Below, piece by piece: positions 44,209 to 52,916 of a DNA stretch of 64,000 nucleotides (position 1 is the stretch's first letter; the number at the start of each line of letters is the position of its first letter). Below the pieces are notes generated by a model. It was given only the letters and a program-made list of their open reading frames with translations, did not search any database and had not been told where the DNA came from. The stretch covers positions 806,001-870,000 of the forward strand of contig CAYUSP010000001.1 in assembly GCA_964447405.1 (NCBI GenBank), in the 5' to 3' direction. The position numbers and the translations under genes were made by a program. This stretch comes from JALNZF01 sp964447405. GTDB lineage: Bacteria; Nitrospirota; UBA9217.

Positions 44209-45489
44209 CTACCTGATTTCCTCGATCACTTCTTTGCGGATTTGCACGGGATCAAAGGGGGAAAGGTTTGCATTGAAACTGGCGACCCCAACAGGCGGTT
44301 GCACATAGCGTATCTCGAAAGTGATCGTGCCTTTTGGTGCAATGGGGGCACGCTGGTCCTGCAGGAGCTTGGCCTTGATCTCCTGGATATTTTTGCCGCG
44401 TTTTGCCAGGATCTCAAAATCTCTCTTGGTAAAGAGCTGTCTGCCATTCAACATTTTGATCTTGGTCAACACATTCCCTTTTGCATCGTACACATCCACG
44501 ACGACAAGCCATGTTGCCTGCTCTTTATCAGAAATGTTCTCTATATTGCCAGTGATGAGCAGGTCTCCGTCCGCCTCCACCGAACCCGCGGCATTGGATA
44601 TGCGCAACAGATCAACGGGCATTTGAGACCGGGTAATGCCTGCACCCGACTTTTGTGCAGGCTGAAAACTGGAATAGGCAAAATACCCTGCAATCCCGAG
44701 AATAACGATCAGCGCGGCAATGCCGAGCCATACCACACTCCCAGGACCTGATTCCCTGGCTGCAGAAATAGGTTCCGGAACCGGTTTTTCAGCAGCTTTC
44801 GGAGTTGCGGTTCGGGGACGTTCCTTCTTGGATGCTGCCGGTTGAATCGGAGTCTGTGGAGGAGAAACAGTTTGTGCAGCCGGGCGGACAACTTCAGGCT
44901 TCGGTACTTCCGGGACAGGAGGGGGTACAGGCATTGCCTGCTTTGTTGGTTCAGGTTTTGTTTCTCGTACCTCAACAATGCTCGGTGCCGGTTTGCGTTC
45001 TTCGGTGACAGCTGGTTGGGCAGGCAATGCCTCTTCCTTGACTGGCAGGACTGGCTCGGGAATGGCCTGGGATTCCGAAGTTGGCTCACCGGGTGCTGCT
45101 TGTTGCTCACGGGATGCCTCTTCAACGAAGGGTGCAGGCTCTTCAAATGCCGGCGGCTGTTCCTCCTTCGAAACCGTCTCTGAAGACTGCATTGGATCAA
45201 ATATGGTTGGAGTTGCTTTTTCTGGCTCCGCTTCTGCGGCGTGCACTTCAGGCTCAGGCGAAAGCGATTGTTCAGGACTTGGTTCGGTTATCGGCACCGG
45301 TTTCGGCTTCGGATCAAATAGGTCAAGGGCTGATACCGCGCTTTGCGATAGCGTATAGTGCTCAAAAGCCTCATGGGTGATCTTGACAGACTCGCCGCAG
45401 CGGGTACAGGGAAATTTAATGCCCCTGCCGGTGATTTTGTCATCCGATACACGGAACAGCTTGTTACAGCTTGCACACCGGACTTCCAT
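44209..45489 (-). CDS. Zinc-ribbon membrane protein, MJ0042/DUF3426 type
   Basis: A 426-residue protein. The N-terminal zinc ribbon (CASCNKLF...CTRCGESV, residues 5-35) is of the MJ0042 type. Residues 60-250 are a low-complexity Pro/Glu/Ala linker. One transmembrane helix is at about 255-277 (VVWLGIAALIVILGIAGYFA), followed by a DUF3426-like beta domain (GNIENISDKEQATWLVVVDV...FEIRYVQP). MEVRCASC at 45489 is the natural start with AGGAGG before it. Such proteins bridge cytoplasm and periplasm, but no function is established. Confidence 0.75.
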   Translation of the reverse strand: MEVRCASCNKLFRVSDDKITGRGIKFPCTRCGESVKITHEAFEHYTLSQSAVSALDLFDPKPKPVPITEPSPEQSLSPEPEVHAAEAEPEKATPTIFDPMQSSETVSKEEQPPAFEEPAPFVEEASREQQAAPGEPTSESQAIPEPVLPVKEEALPAQPAVTEERKPAPSIVEVRETKPEPTKQAMPVPPPVPEVPKPEVVRPAAQTVSPPQTPIQPAASKKERPRTATPKAAEKPVPEPISAARESGPGSVVWLGIAALIVILGIAGYFAYSSFQPAQKSGAGITRSQMPVDLLRISNAAGSVEADGDLLITGNIENISDKEQATWLVVVDVYDAKGNVLTKIKMLNGRQLFTKRDFEILAKRGKNIQEIKAKLLQDQRAPIAPKGTITFEIRYVQPPVGVASFNANLSPFDPVQIRKEVIEEIR

Positions 45490-45664
45490 CCTGCGCAGCC
45501 TCCTCAATCAATGAACAACCCCTGTTGCTCCGGACAATCCGCACGCTATGAGCAGTCGATCCTGTTCGGGATTCGAAACTCGCCTGGCCGAACAGCATGA
45601 TACAGTTCCAAAAACGTCTCTCTTAACGTTTGCGCGTTATTGTAATATATTTTAATAAAATAGT

Positions 45665-45850
45665 CTACTTCTCTATTTGATTTTTTTCTTCGTCTCCGCC
45701 CTCTTCAGACTGATTCTGTTTCTCTCCAGGTATCCGATACTCATCAGATGCCCATTTCCCCAGGTCCAGCAACCGGCATCGCTCGGAGCAAAAGGGCCGA
45801 TTCGGATTGTCAGCCCAGGCTGATTCTTTTTTACACAAGGGGCACTTCAT
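45665..45850 (-). CDS. yacG: DNA gyrase inhibitor YacG
   Basis: A 61-residue zinc protein with MKCPLCKK and NPNRPFCSERCRLLDLGKWAS, the complete YacG signature with four Cys zinc ligands. The tail is acidic. In E. coli YacG binds GyrB and blocks its DNA binding. It is encoded 79 bp downstream of the cobalamin operon's last gene; a shared transcript is possible but no functional link is expected. Confidence 0.92.
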   Translation of the reverse strand: MKCPLCKKESAWADNPNRPFCSERCRLLDLGKWASDEYRIPGEKQNQSEEGGDEEKNQIEK

Positions 45851-45929
45851 TCTATGCTCTCATGCGCAGCTGGAAAATGCCCAAAGTGCAGCTTCGATGT
45901 CCGGCCATGCATTGCCAATATAATATTGT

Positions 45930-47192
45930 TCATGACTGGATTACGCACCCTGTTCCCGTATGTTGATGCATGAGCAAGTACAGGAGCGCGTCGATTTCGT
46001 CGATCAGTTCCTTGAATAAACCGCCATGGCTTTTTGTGCGTGAGAACATCCTGTCCCTGATCGCCTGAATTTCCAGGTCATCGCACTGTTCAAAGGTGAT
46101 ATGCCCTTTTTGCATGGCAAAACGCTCCAACGGCAGCAGGCGCTTCGCAAGATCCATGAACAGAACAAGCCGCTCCCTAATCCGCTCCAGCCTCAGGCCA
46201 GTATCAGGATTATCTTCTGTACTTTTTTCTCTCATGAGCGCGGATACTTCGTTCACCATTACCTGCAAAGAAGCATATTCAAGACCACGCACACCCCTTC
46301 TCCATTGAAGCAGCATGGAATTGCGACGAAACCAGAGAAAGTTCCTCATGCCGATATCAATTAGTTCATTCGCAGCAGCCTCAAGCTCCTGAAGAAGGGA
46401 GTTGGAATACCGCTGTTTTTCCTTATGAACAGGGGCGTCGCCAGGATTCAGGGCTGTTGCAAGCCCAGCGTAGCCGCCAATATTCCGCAGCATCACGCTC
46501 CCGTTCCTGTCACCAGGAGTATCGAAGTGAACGAGCGATAGTAGTACCCTGCCCTTGCCGAACATCCCTTCCACAACAGCAGGCTCGCCTAGAAGGCGTT
46601 TCGGGTCCAGATTGATCCCGTAGATGCGTTCCAGATCAGCCCAGGCGCTGGCTGCAACGGCATCGCCTACGTTCACATCGGAGCTGAAAGAATCAGACAA
46701 AGCATCAGCATAAGATGCCAGGACGTTCACGGAGCCATCCACCATGAATTGGGACGGCCACCAGGCGTGAAAAATTGGGTCCAGAATCTCCTGCCAGAGG
46801 GGATGGTCTGAAAGAGTGAGCCTGATTCTGCCGCTGAAACTCGGCACCCGCTCCTGAGTAGGTTTCCTTTTAATGGGAAGCAGTCCGATGCCGTCCAGGG
46901 TAGCAAGCCCAGCTCCGCCGCAGAATCCGAGATAAGAACCGCCATTGTGTACAAACAGCCTGATTGCTTCTGCTCCGTCGCCGCCGAGCGCTTTCAGTTT
47001 GTTTGACGCCCACCCTCCGGGAACTATCAGCATACCATAGCCGGTCAGTTTGCCGCTCTTTACATCTGCGGCCCGCAGCAGATCAAAGGATAATCCGCAG
47101 GCATGCAGCGCCTTGTGCGCCATCACACCCCATAAAAAGGATTCGTCCCACAAGAGCGCCGCTGATTTTGATTTCCCGTCAGAAGACATCAT
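45930..47192 (-). CDS. Glutamine-amidotransferase-like (BPL_N type) protein of the cobalamin operon
   Basis: A 420-residue protein. Residues 10-240 resemble the biotin-protein-ligase N-terminal domain, a class I amidotransferase-like fold: MLIVPGGWASNKLKALG, the nucleophile elbow GFCGGAG (Cys at about 95) and GKGRVLLSLVHFDTPGD. Residues 260-420 are helical and unrecognised. Its start overlaps the cbiH stop by 4 bp, so it is translated from the cobalamin operon mRNA. No cobalamin step is known to need this protein. A role in amidation or in regulation is possible but unproven. Confidence 0.65.
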   Translation of the reverse strand: MMSSDGKSKSAALLWDESFLWGVMAHKALHACGLSFDLLRAADVKSGKLTGYGMLIVPGGWASNKLKALGGDGAEAIRLFVHNGGSYLGFCGGAGLATLDGIGLLPIKRKPTQERVPSFSGRIRLTLSDHPLWQEILDPIFHAWWPSQFMVDGSVNVLASYADALSDSFSSDVNVGDAVAASAWADLERIYGINLDPKRLLGEPAVVEGMFGKGRVLLSLVHFDTPGDRNGSVMLRNIGGYAGLATALNPGDAPVHKEKQRYSNSLLQELEAAANELIDIGMRNFLWFRRNSMLLQWRRGVRGLEYASLQVMVNEVSALMREKSTEDNPDTGLRLERIRERLVLFMDLAKRLLPLERFAMQKGHITFEQCDDLEIQAIRDRMFSRTKSHGGLFKELIDEIDALLYLLMHQHTGTGCVIQS

Positions 47193-47938
47193 AGCGCGAA
47201 TTTTCTTTCGTATCCTCTCGGCGTGATCATCAGATTATTCCATACAAAGGTGTTCGAGTTGCCGATGATCACGGTAGTCTGCATATCAACATCTTCATCA
47301 CGCATTGACCCGAGGTTCGTCACGATGACTGTTTCGTGCTTCCGCATGGCACCCCTGACAATGCCGGCAACCGTTTCTCGCTTCCGGTGTTTCAAAATGA
47401 TCTCGCGTGCCATGGTCAAATGGCTGGCCCTGCCCTTGCTCCGGGGATTATAGAGAACAATGACGAAATCCGCCGCAGCCGCTGCATCCAACCGCTTTTC
47501 GATAATTTCCCAGGGTGTAAGCCTGTCCGAAAGACTGATGCATGCAAAATCATGCATTAATGGAGCGCCAAGCCGCGAGGCAGCAGCGTTCAAAGCCGAG
47601 ATTCCCGGAAGCACTTCGACTGCAATCGTTGACCCCGCATTTTTTACTATTTCGTAGACCAGGCCTGCCATGGCGTAGACACCAGGGTCTCCACCGCTGA
47701 TTACCGCGACCGACCTGCCCTGTTCCGCGAGTTCAACCGCCTTCCTGCAGCGGTCCACCTCCTGAGTCATCCCGGTGGAAACAACTGTCTTCCCCTGAAG
47801 CAGTTCCCTGATAAGCTCAAGATAGGTTCCATAGCCGACAACCACGTCTGCCAGCTCGATCGCCTTTTGTGCCGCAGGAGTGATATGAGCCAGGCTGCCT
47901 GGCCCGGTACCGACAACGATGATTTTACCTTTATTCAA
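47189..47938 (-). CDS. cbiH: Cobalt-precorrin-3B C17-methyltransferase
   Basis: A 249-residue SAM-dependent tetrapyrrole methylase: GTGPGSLAHITPAAQKAIELADVVVGYGTY at the N-terminus in two blocks, VISGGDPGVYAMAGLVYE as the second SAM loop, LPGISALNAAASRLGAPL as the substrate loop. It methylates C17 with ring contraction. The start is inside cbiG (8-bp overlap). No heptamer array interrupts it, in contrast to several neighbours. Confidence 0.93.
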   Translation of the reverse strand: MNKGKIIVVGTGPGSLAHITPAAQKAIELADVVVGYGTYLELIRELLQGKTVVSTGMTQEVDRCRKAVELAEQGRSVAVISGGDPGVYAMAGLVYEIVKNAGSTIAVEVLPGISALNAAASRLGAPLMHDFACISLSDRLTPWEIIEKRLDAAAAADFVIVLYNPRSKGRASHLTMAREIILKHRKRETVAGIVRGAMRKHETVIVTNLGSMRDEDVDMQTTVIIGNSNTFVWNNLMITPRGYERKFAL

Positions 47939-49004
47939 TTTTCCTTACTCCCTGTTTAGTACTGACGGCGATCGTCACGTTCCCCTTTTTTTGTTTCCGC
48001 AACAGAAGCATATCAGCATTTCCAGCAAGCAATGCTGCCGGTTCCGCAACCGCATGGGCACCCGTAGCCTTAAATACCATCTCCGATGGTTCAACGTTCT
48101 CGATGCGGTTCAGTTCATCCGCTCGATAGGTTTTCAGGGTAAATCCGTACTTCGCGCAGAATGCTGTTAGCCCCGGTTCACCGGCTTTGATATCAATCGT
48201 TGCGACACATGCGATTGATAAAAAGGATAGGTTGTTTTTTTCGAGCGTCGTTCGCACCGCATCCTCGATCTCAATTTCCGATGTATTGCTGTTGCACCCG
48301 ATGCCAAGAACAAGGTTATGAGGCCGTAGATACAGCTGGCCTTTCACCCGGCAGGTATCAATCGAGCAGTCTTCTCCTGATGCCCCTTCATGTGCGTTTA
48401 CCCGATTAGAGATAATGACATCAGCAAATCTCGGCTCCGCAACACGGAGAAATTCTTCCGGCAGCCGCATTCCTGATCCCTGACCCCTGACCCATGATCC
48501 TTGTTCTTCATAAATCCGCAGGGCGCCGTTGTTCACGAACCGGGTCCCGATCAGCGGAAGGATTGCCCAGTCTTCGATGGACAAGTCGTGGTCCCGCGCC
48601 CAGAGATCAATCGAGGGCAGACTATTCACATCCGTTGCCGTGGTGATGACAGCCTCTGCACCGAGAAACGAAGCGATCTCCTGCGCCAATTCATTCGCGC
48701 CGCCAAGATGGCCGCCCACCAGGCTGATTGCGTGTTTCCCCGCTTCGTCCAGCACAACCACGGCCGGATCAGTCCGCTTGTCCTTCAGCAATGGTGCGAT
48801 GGTCCGGACAACAATGCCCGTTGCCATGATGAACACCAACGCATCGTTCCTGCCCCACAAGTCATTCACGAGAGGTGGTGTAAACTTCGCTATCTCGGCA
48901 TCAGGCGACCAGGACTTCAACCTTTGGGCTAGTTTGAGCCCATTGCCAGTTATATACAGAACTGCGGTTTTCCTCACTCCGAGTTCCGGTTCCAGTGCAC
49001 ACAT
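47931..49004 (-). CDS. cbiG: Cobalt-precorrin-5A hydrolase CbiG
   Basis: A 357-residue CbiG. The N-terminal domain has FIMATGIVVRTIAPLLKDKRTDPAVV and VSLVGGHLGGANELA, and the C-terminal domain has LVLGIGCNSNTSEIEIEDA. It opens the delta-lactone ring and releases acetaldehyde in the anaerobic pathway. Between the two domains (about residues 165-178) a GGGTCAG-type heptamer array adds GSWVRGQGSGM, a segment foreign to the family. The insertion falls in the inter-domain region, which is why it can be tolerated. Confidence 0.93.
   Translation of the reverse strand: MCALEPELGVRKTAVLYITGNGLKLAQRLKSWSPDAEIAKFTPPLVNDLWGRNDALVFIMATGIVVRTIAPLLKDKRTDPAVVVLDEAGKHAISLVGGHLGGANELAQEIASFLGAEAVITTATDVNSLPSIDLWARDHDLSIEDWAILPLIGTRFVNNGALRIYEEQGSWVRGQGSGMRLPEEFLRVAEPRFADVIISNRVNAHEGASGEDCSIDTCRVKGQLYLRPHNLVLGIGCNSNTSEIEIEDAVRTTLEKNNLSFLSIACVATIDIKAGEPGLTAFCAKYGFTLKTYRADELNRIENVEPSEMVFKATGAHAVAEPAALLAGNADMLLLRKQKKGNVTIAVSTKQGVRKIE
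48472..48506. repeat. GGGTCAG-type heptamer array inside cbiG
   Basis: CCTGATC, CCTGACC, CCTGACC, CATGATC, CTTGTTC on the plus strand. The cbiG strand reads GQGSG-type peptide without stops; the other strand of this unit contains TGA. Confidence 0.88.
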
Positions 49005-49009
49005 TTCAA

Positions 49010-49768
49010 TTATTTCCGATATTCATGCTTGAAATCCCTGTGATAGAGCTTAGATTCTTTGCCGAGTGATGCTTCCGACGCACGCAAAGACTCACCCACA
49101 TAGATTAGCGCTGTCTTTTTTATGCCTGCGTTCTGAACCAGGGAAACGATATCCCGTAATGCGCCTCTCACCACCTGCTGTTCCGGCCAGGTGGCCTTCT
49201 CAATAATCGCAACAGGCGTATCTCCGGGGTACCCCTGGAGCAATTCTTCGCGTACTTTTTCGATCATACCCACACTCAGAAAGATCACCATGGTCGCACG
49301 GTGCGCTGCCAGGGTTGCAATTCGTTCCGATGCAGGCACCGGGGTTCTCCCTTCCATCCTCGTGAAGATAACTGTCTGGCTGATCTCCGGGACAGTCAGT
49401 TCCTGCCCCAGGATGGCTGCGCCGGCCATGGCCGACGACACTCCGGGAATAACCTCATAGGATATATTGAGCTTACGCAGTCGCTCGATCTGCTCCGATA
49501 TGGCGCTGTAGAATGATGTATCACCGGTATGAAGCCTGACCACTATTTTGCCGTCATGCACAGCTTCCTGCATGATAGCGATGATCCTGTCAAGGTCCAT
49601 GGTCGCTGAGTCGTGGATCTGTGCTTTGATGCCGACAAGCAGCGCCGGATTCACCAGGCTGCCCGCGTATATCACCACATCCGCTGCATCAAGCAGCTTG
49701 CGTCCTTTCAGAGTGATCAGGTCAGGATCGCCCGGACCGGCCCCTACGAACCATATCTTCGCGCTCAT
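49010..49768 (-). CDS. cbiF: Cobalt-precorrin-4 C11-methyltransferase
   Basis: A 252-residue tetrapyrrole methylase: IWFVGAGPGDPDLITLKGRKLL, RLHTGDTSFYSAISEQ, VIPGVSSAMAGAAILGQELTVPE, all CbiF hallmarks. It methylates C11. It overlaps cbiL by 4 bp. The C-terminal 25 residues (LRASEASLGKESKLYHRDF) follow the usual end of the fold. No repeat array is present. Confidence 0.94.
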   Translation of the reverse strand: MSAKIWFVGAGPGDPDLITLKGRKLLDAADVVIYAGSLVNPALLVGIKAQIHDSATMDLDRIIAIMQEAVHDGKIVVRLHTGDTSFYSAISEQIERLRKLNISYEVIPGVSSAMAGAAILGQELTVPEISQTVIFTRMEGRTPVPASERIATLAAHRATMVIFLSVGMIEKVREELLQGYPGDTPVAIIEKATWPEQQVVRGALRDIVSLVQNAGIKKTALIYVGESLRASEASLGKESKLYHRDFKHEYRK

Positions 49769-50499
49769 TGTTTCCTCACGATCACCAGGGAAAAATAATT
49801 CATGTCCTCGCTTTGTACCTGGGTTATGTTTTTCACGATCCTCTCATCATCCATTCCGGCCCGCGCTACATAGACCGCATCCATGGCGCGATTCGTTCTT
49901 ATCAGTACATCCCTGACTACATCGAACACCTTGTTCACCTTCATCAATACGACCGTATCGTATTCCCGGAGCGTTTCCTCAAGGCTGTCCAGATAATTCG
50001 CGGGCAGGATCGCGATCCGGTCATTGCCAAGCCCGAGTGAAATTCCTGCCCGGGCGGCAGCAGCGTTAATCGATGAAATACCGGGAATGATCTCGATAAT
50101 CAATGAAGGCCGTTGCTCCAGCAACCGTTCATATAGATAGAAGAACGTGCTGTAGATTCCTGGGTCGCCAATGGTGATGAAAGCGGCATCGACGCCACGA
50201 TCCAGCCTTTTCAGTACGATGCCAACGATCTCGTTCCATTTCGTATCCAGTTCATTTTCTGATGCTGATAATTCCATTCCCTGACCCCTGGTTTTCAGCA
50301 TCGGAAAGTACGCTTCAACGATCTCTTTCCCTTCAAGGGAGAGCGCTTTCTGCATGATCGATAGTGCGAGGCTTGTCCCTTCTTCTCTTCCCTTGGGCAC
50401 GAATATGCAGGGAACCTGGCTCAGGACCCGTACGGCCTTCAGGGTCATGAGTTCCGGATCGCCCGGACCAACACCAATCACAAAGAGCTTACCCTGCAT
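49765..50499 (-). CDS. cbiL: Cobalt-precorrin-2 C20-methyltransferase
   Basis: A 244-residue methylase: FVIGVGPGDPELMTLKAVRVL, FITIGDPGIYSTFFYL and IPGISSINAAAARAGISLGL. At about residues 68-80, between the usual FPM and the following helix, the protein reads LKTRGQGMELS; the TRGQG part derives from a two-unit CCCTGAC heptamer array at 50278-50292. The insertion site is a surface loop that varies in the family. Its start overlaps the cbiET stop by 11 bp. Confidence 0.93.
   Translation of the reverse strand: MQGKLFVIGVGPGDPELMTLKAVRVLSQVPCIFVPKGREEGTSLALSIMQKALSLEGKEIVEAYFPMLKTRGQGMELSASENELDTKWNEIVGIVLKRLDRGVDAAFITIGDPGIYSTFFYLYERLLEQRPSLIIEIIPGISSINAAAARAGISLGLGNDRIAILPANYLDSLEETLREYDTVVLMKVNKVFDVVRDVLIRTNRAMDAVYVARAGMDDERIVKNITQVQSEDMNYFSLVIVRKQ
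50278..50292. repeat. Short GGGTCAG-type heptamer array inside cbiL
   Basis: CCCTGAC and CCCTGGT, two units only, giving TRGQG in CbiL. Orientation is the stop-free one. The short length makes this the weakest of the intragenic arrays. Confidence 0.55.
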
Positions 50500-51796
50500 G
50501 TTCTCTCTTCTCTCCTGTTACGATGAAGATTGGATTTTGCGCTGTCATATGGCGTTTGGCCGCGACGATCCTGGAGCGTGAAACTGAAACCTCAGCAATT
50601 GCGACTGAAAGACCGGCTTTCTCAAGACCAGCAACAGCCTGGTTCAGCGTTTCAAGGGTAACTGCGTTCACGACAATAATGCCTGCCGTCATCCTGATTT
50701 GAATGTGATCAATAATCGCTTCAAGTTGACCGCCGCTGCCGCCGATAAACACGCGATTCGGTGCCGGGAGACCGGCAAGTACATCCAGGGCACTTCCGAG
50801 AATGATCTCGATGTTTCTGGCCTGAAATTTCGCTGCATTATCTCTAATATACCCGACCTGCTCATCATCGCGTTCTATTGCGAAAATATTCATCCCGGGG
50901 CAGACCTTTGCAGCCTCAACCGATACGGAACCTGAACCCGCCCCGATATCCCACATCACACCCTGCTCCGGAAGCCTGAGTTTATGGATCGCCACAGCTC
51001 TCACTTCGTCTTTTGTAATTAATCCGCGCGCATGAGCAATTTCAGCTTCCTTCAGACCGAATACAATACTTTTCTCCTGATTTCTTCCTTCTGACTGCTG
51101 CAGTATCACTACATTCGGCTCAGCAATGTCCAGAAGAGCAATCTCGCCAATCATCCCGGATCGGATCCGTTCATCATCGTACCCGAGCCGCTCGCACACA
51201 TGCATGATTATCCGAGATGCATCCTGACCGGACGATACAAGCGTCCTTGCAATGAGCGCTGGACTATTCACGCGGTCGGTCAAGATTGCCATTTTTTTGT
51301 GCTGTGCCAGCAGCTTTGGGATGTCCGAAACCTCATAGGGCAGCGTTCTTCTTTTCGCGATGTCCGGTCCGCCGTGCACGCTGATGCAGAAAGCATCGTC
51401 CCACGGAACATTGATCTTCGAAAAGGCCTGTTGCATGCTCGAAAGATCGGGGATTATCTCGACCATTTCTGATCCAAACTCCTTGAGCATCCTGCGGCCA
51501 ATGCCGAAGAACAATGGATCTCCGGAAGCCAGCAGGACAATAGTTCTGAGTTTGGTGTTCGAAGTTCTGAGAACCGTACGGATAAATTCGATCGTGTCGG
51601 GTACTTTGTCGATGATCTTGATGTGGTCCTTGACGTCCACGTATTCGTCATACCGCGTGAAGACGTCGAGCAGCCTTGATGAGGCCAGCAGAACATCCGC
51701 ATTTCGTACGATTGTTTGAGTCTGTTTCCCGAGCGGCCGATAACCGATGCCGACCAAAAAGAGTTTATTTGCAGTCTGCAACGATTGCTCCTTCAT
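50489..51796 (-). CDS. cbiET: Cobalt-precorrin-6Y C5,15-methyltransferase/decarboxylase (CbiE-CbiT fusion)
   Basis: A 435-residue fusion. CbiE (about 1-240) has LVGIGYRPLGKQTQTIVRNA, VLLASGDPLFFGIGR and FSKINVPWDDA. CbiT (about 240-435) has GLITKDEVRAVAIHKLRL, MWDIGAGSGSVSVEAA and RVFIGGSGGQLE. It adds methyls at C5 and C15 and removes the C12 acetate carboxyl. A heptamer array (51543-51570) encodes LRTSNTKLRT just before the VLLASGDP loop of CbiE. The fused form equals CobL of aerobic producers. Confidence 0.94.
   Translation of the reverse strand: MKEQSLQTANKLFLVGIGYRPLGKQTQTIVRNADVLLASSRLLDVFTRYDEYVDVKDHIKIIDKVPDTIEFIRTVLRTSNTKLRTIVLLASGDPLFFGIGRRMLKEFGSEMVEIIPDLSSMQQAFSKINVPWDDAFCISVHGGPDIAKRRTLPYEVSDIPKLLAQHKKMAILTDRVNSPALIARTLVSSGQDASRIIMHVCERLGYDDERIRSGMIGEIALLDIAEPNVVILQQSEGRNQEKSIVFGLKEAEIAHARGLITKDEVRAVAIHKLRLPEQGVMWDIGAGSGSVSVEAAKVCPGMNIFAIERDDEQVGYIRDNAAKFQARNIEIILGSALDVLAGLPAPNRVFIGGSGGQLEAIIDHIQIRMTAGIIVVNAVTLETLNQAVAGLEKAGLSVAIAEVSVSRSRIVAAKRHMTAQNPIFIVTGEKREHAG
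51543..51570. repeat. Heptamer array inside cbiET
   Basis: GTTCTGA, GTTTGGT, GTTCGAA, GTTCTGA: four 7-bp units. The coding strand reads the ELRTPNS-type cycle (LRTSNTKLRT). Confidence 0.8.
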
Positions 51797-52916
51797 ACGA
51801 GACCAGATGGACCGATACCAGGACGCCTTCCGCTACGCCTTCACAATAGCTGCGGGCAGCTTCACATACCCGCATCAATGCTGATCGTGGATCGGCCGTG
51901 TTCGACCTGATGAATTCATAGATCTCTCTCGACGTGTTAAACAAACGATCCTTCGGCAGCGAAATGCCGAGACCAGTCAGGAACTCTTTCGCATGCTCCG
52001 CTTCCAGCGCGCCGTGGCGCACATGGGTCTGGGGTATGGCCATCGCGATCTTGATCATCTTTGCCCACTGTGCGCAGAGATGTACCTTGTTGAAACCATG
52101 GTTTTTCGCGTCGCGCAGCGAGTATTCCGTGTAATCGCCCATCATGGCATAGGCTTCAACAGGAAGATGGTAACGGTTCTGATGAGCGCGTTCCGAGGTT
52201 CGGCCGGTCGATACCACGACCTCGGTCAGTCCAAGCGCCTTCGCAACATTAAATGACGCCGATATGGTCGCAGTCCAGGCTGCCTCGGACAGCGGTTTTA
52301 CGATGCCGGTCGTTCCGAGAATAGATATCCCGCCAAGAATTCCCAGCCGGTGGTTCAGGGTCTTCTTCGCCAGTTCTTCTCCAGCGGGAACGGAAATGGT
52401 GACTTCATAGTTTCGAGTTTGGAGTTCGGAGTTCGGAGTATTTATCACGGACTCCATTACTGCTTCCCGTACTGCATCAATAATCATCCTTCGCGGAATG
52501 GGATTGATCGCCGGCTCACCAACAGGTATTGCAAGACCGGGTTTCGTCACGACGCCCACACCCTTACCGCCCAGAATTCGTATTTCGGGGTTTGCCATAC
52601 TCCGAACTCCGAACTCTGAACTCCGAACTGTTGCTAAGATCTCCGCTCCATTCGTGACATCCGGGTCGTCTCCCGCATCCTTGATCACGGAAACCCTGGC
52701 AACAGCCCTTCCCTCTTCAACTCCAAACTCCGAACTCCAAACTCCGAATTGCACTCTACTCCCATCCGGGAAGGGTATCTCAACGTTGTTGATCTTTTCC
52801 GAACTCCGAACTCCCGACTCCGAACCAAGCAGCAACAATGTTGCTGCTTTCGCCGCTGCAGCTGCACACGCGCCGGTGGTGAAACCTGACCGGAGCTTTT
52901 TACTTTTCGATTCCAC
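51765..52916 (-). CDS. cbiD: Cobalt-precorrin-5B C1-methyltransferase CbiD, with four repeat insertions
   Basis: A 383-residue CbiD: LRSGFTTGACAAAAAKAA at the start, DAGDDPDVTNGAEI, GGKGVGVVTKPGLAIPVGEPAINPIPR, GILGTTGIVKPLSE-type block and the C-terminal GALEAEHAKEFL. It methylates C1. Four heptamer arrays are embedded in frame at residues 31-40 (SESGVRSSE), 56-66 (QFGVWSSEFGV), 96-106 (TVRSSEFGVRS) and 159-169 (TPNSELQTRN). All family motifs lie between them intact, so the protein is probably functional. It overlaps both neighbours. Confidence 0.94.
   Translation of the reverse strand: MESKSKKLRSGFTTGACAAAAAKAATLLLLGSESGVRSSEKINNVEIPFPDGSRVQFGVWSSEFGVEEGRAVARVSVIKDAGDDPDVTNGAEILATVRSSEFGVRSMANPEIRILGGKGVGVVTKPGLAIPVGEPAINPIPRRMIIDAVREAVMESVINTPNSELQTRNYEVTISVPAGEELAKKTLNHRLGILGGISILGTTGIVKPLSEAAWTATISASFNVAKALGLTEVVVSTGRTSERAHQNRYHLPVEAYAMMGDYTEYSLRDAKNHGFNKVHLCAQWAKMIKIAMAIPQTHVRHGALEAEHAKEFLTGLGISLPKDRLFNTSREIYEFIRSNTADPRSALMRVCEAARSYCEGVAEGVLVSVHLVSYEGAIVADCK
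52410..52440. repeat. Heptamer array 4 inside cbiD
   Basis: GTTTCGA, GTTTGGA, GTTCGGA, GTTCGGA, GTA on the plus strand. The cbiD strand reads TPNSELQTRN. This array is in the opposite orientation to the other three in the gene. Confidence 0.9.
52599..52630. repeat. Heptamer array 3 inside cbiD
   Basis: ACTCCGA, ACTCCGA, ACTCTGA, ACTCCGA, ACTG. The cbiD strand reads TVRSSEFGVRS. Confidence 0.92.
52720..52750. repeat. Heptamer array 2 inside cbiD
   Basis: ACTCCAA, ACTCCGA, ACTCCAA, ACTCCGA, ATT. The cbiD strand reads QFGVWSSEFGV. Confidence 0.92.
52798..52825. repeat. Heptamer array 1 inside cbiD
   Basis: TCCGAAC, TCCGAAC, TCCCGAC, TCCGAAC. The cbiD strand reads GSESGVRSSE. Confidence 0.92.

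Noticed and set aside
52410..52825. GGAGTTC arrays as a CRISPR array
   Set aside because: Units are 7 bp without spacers, lie inside a reading frame and have no cas genes nearby.
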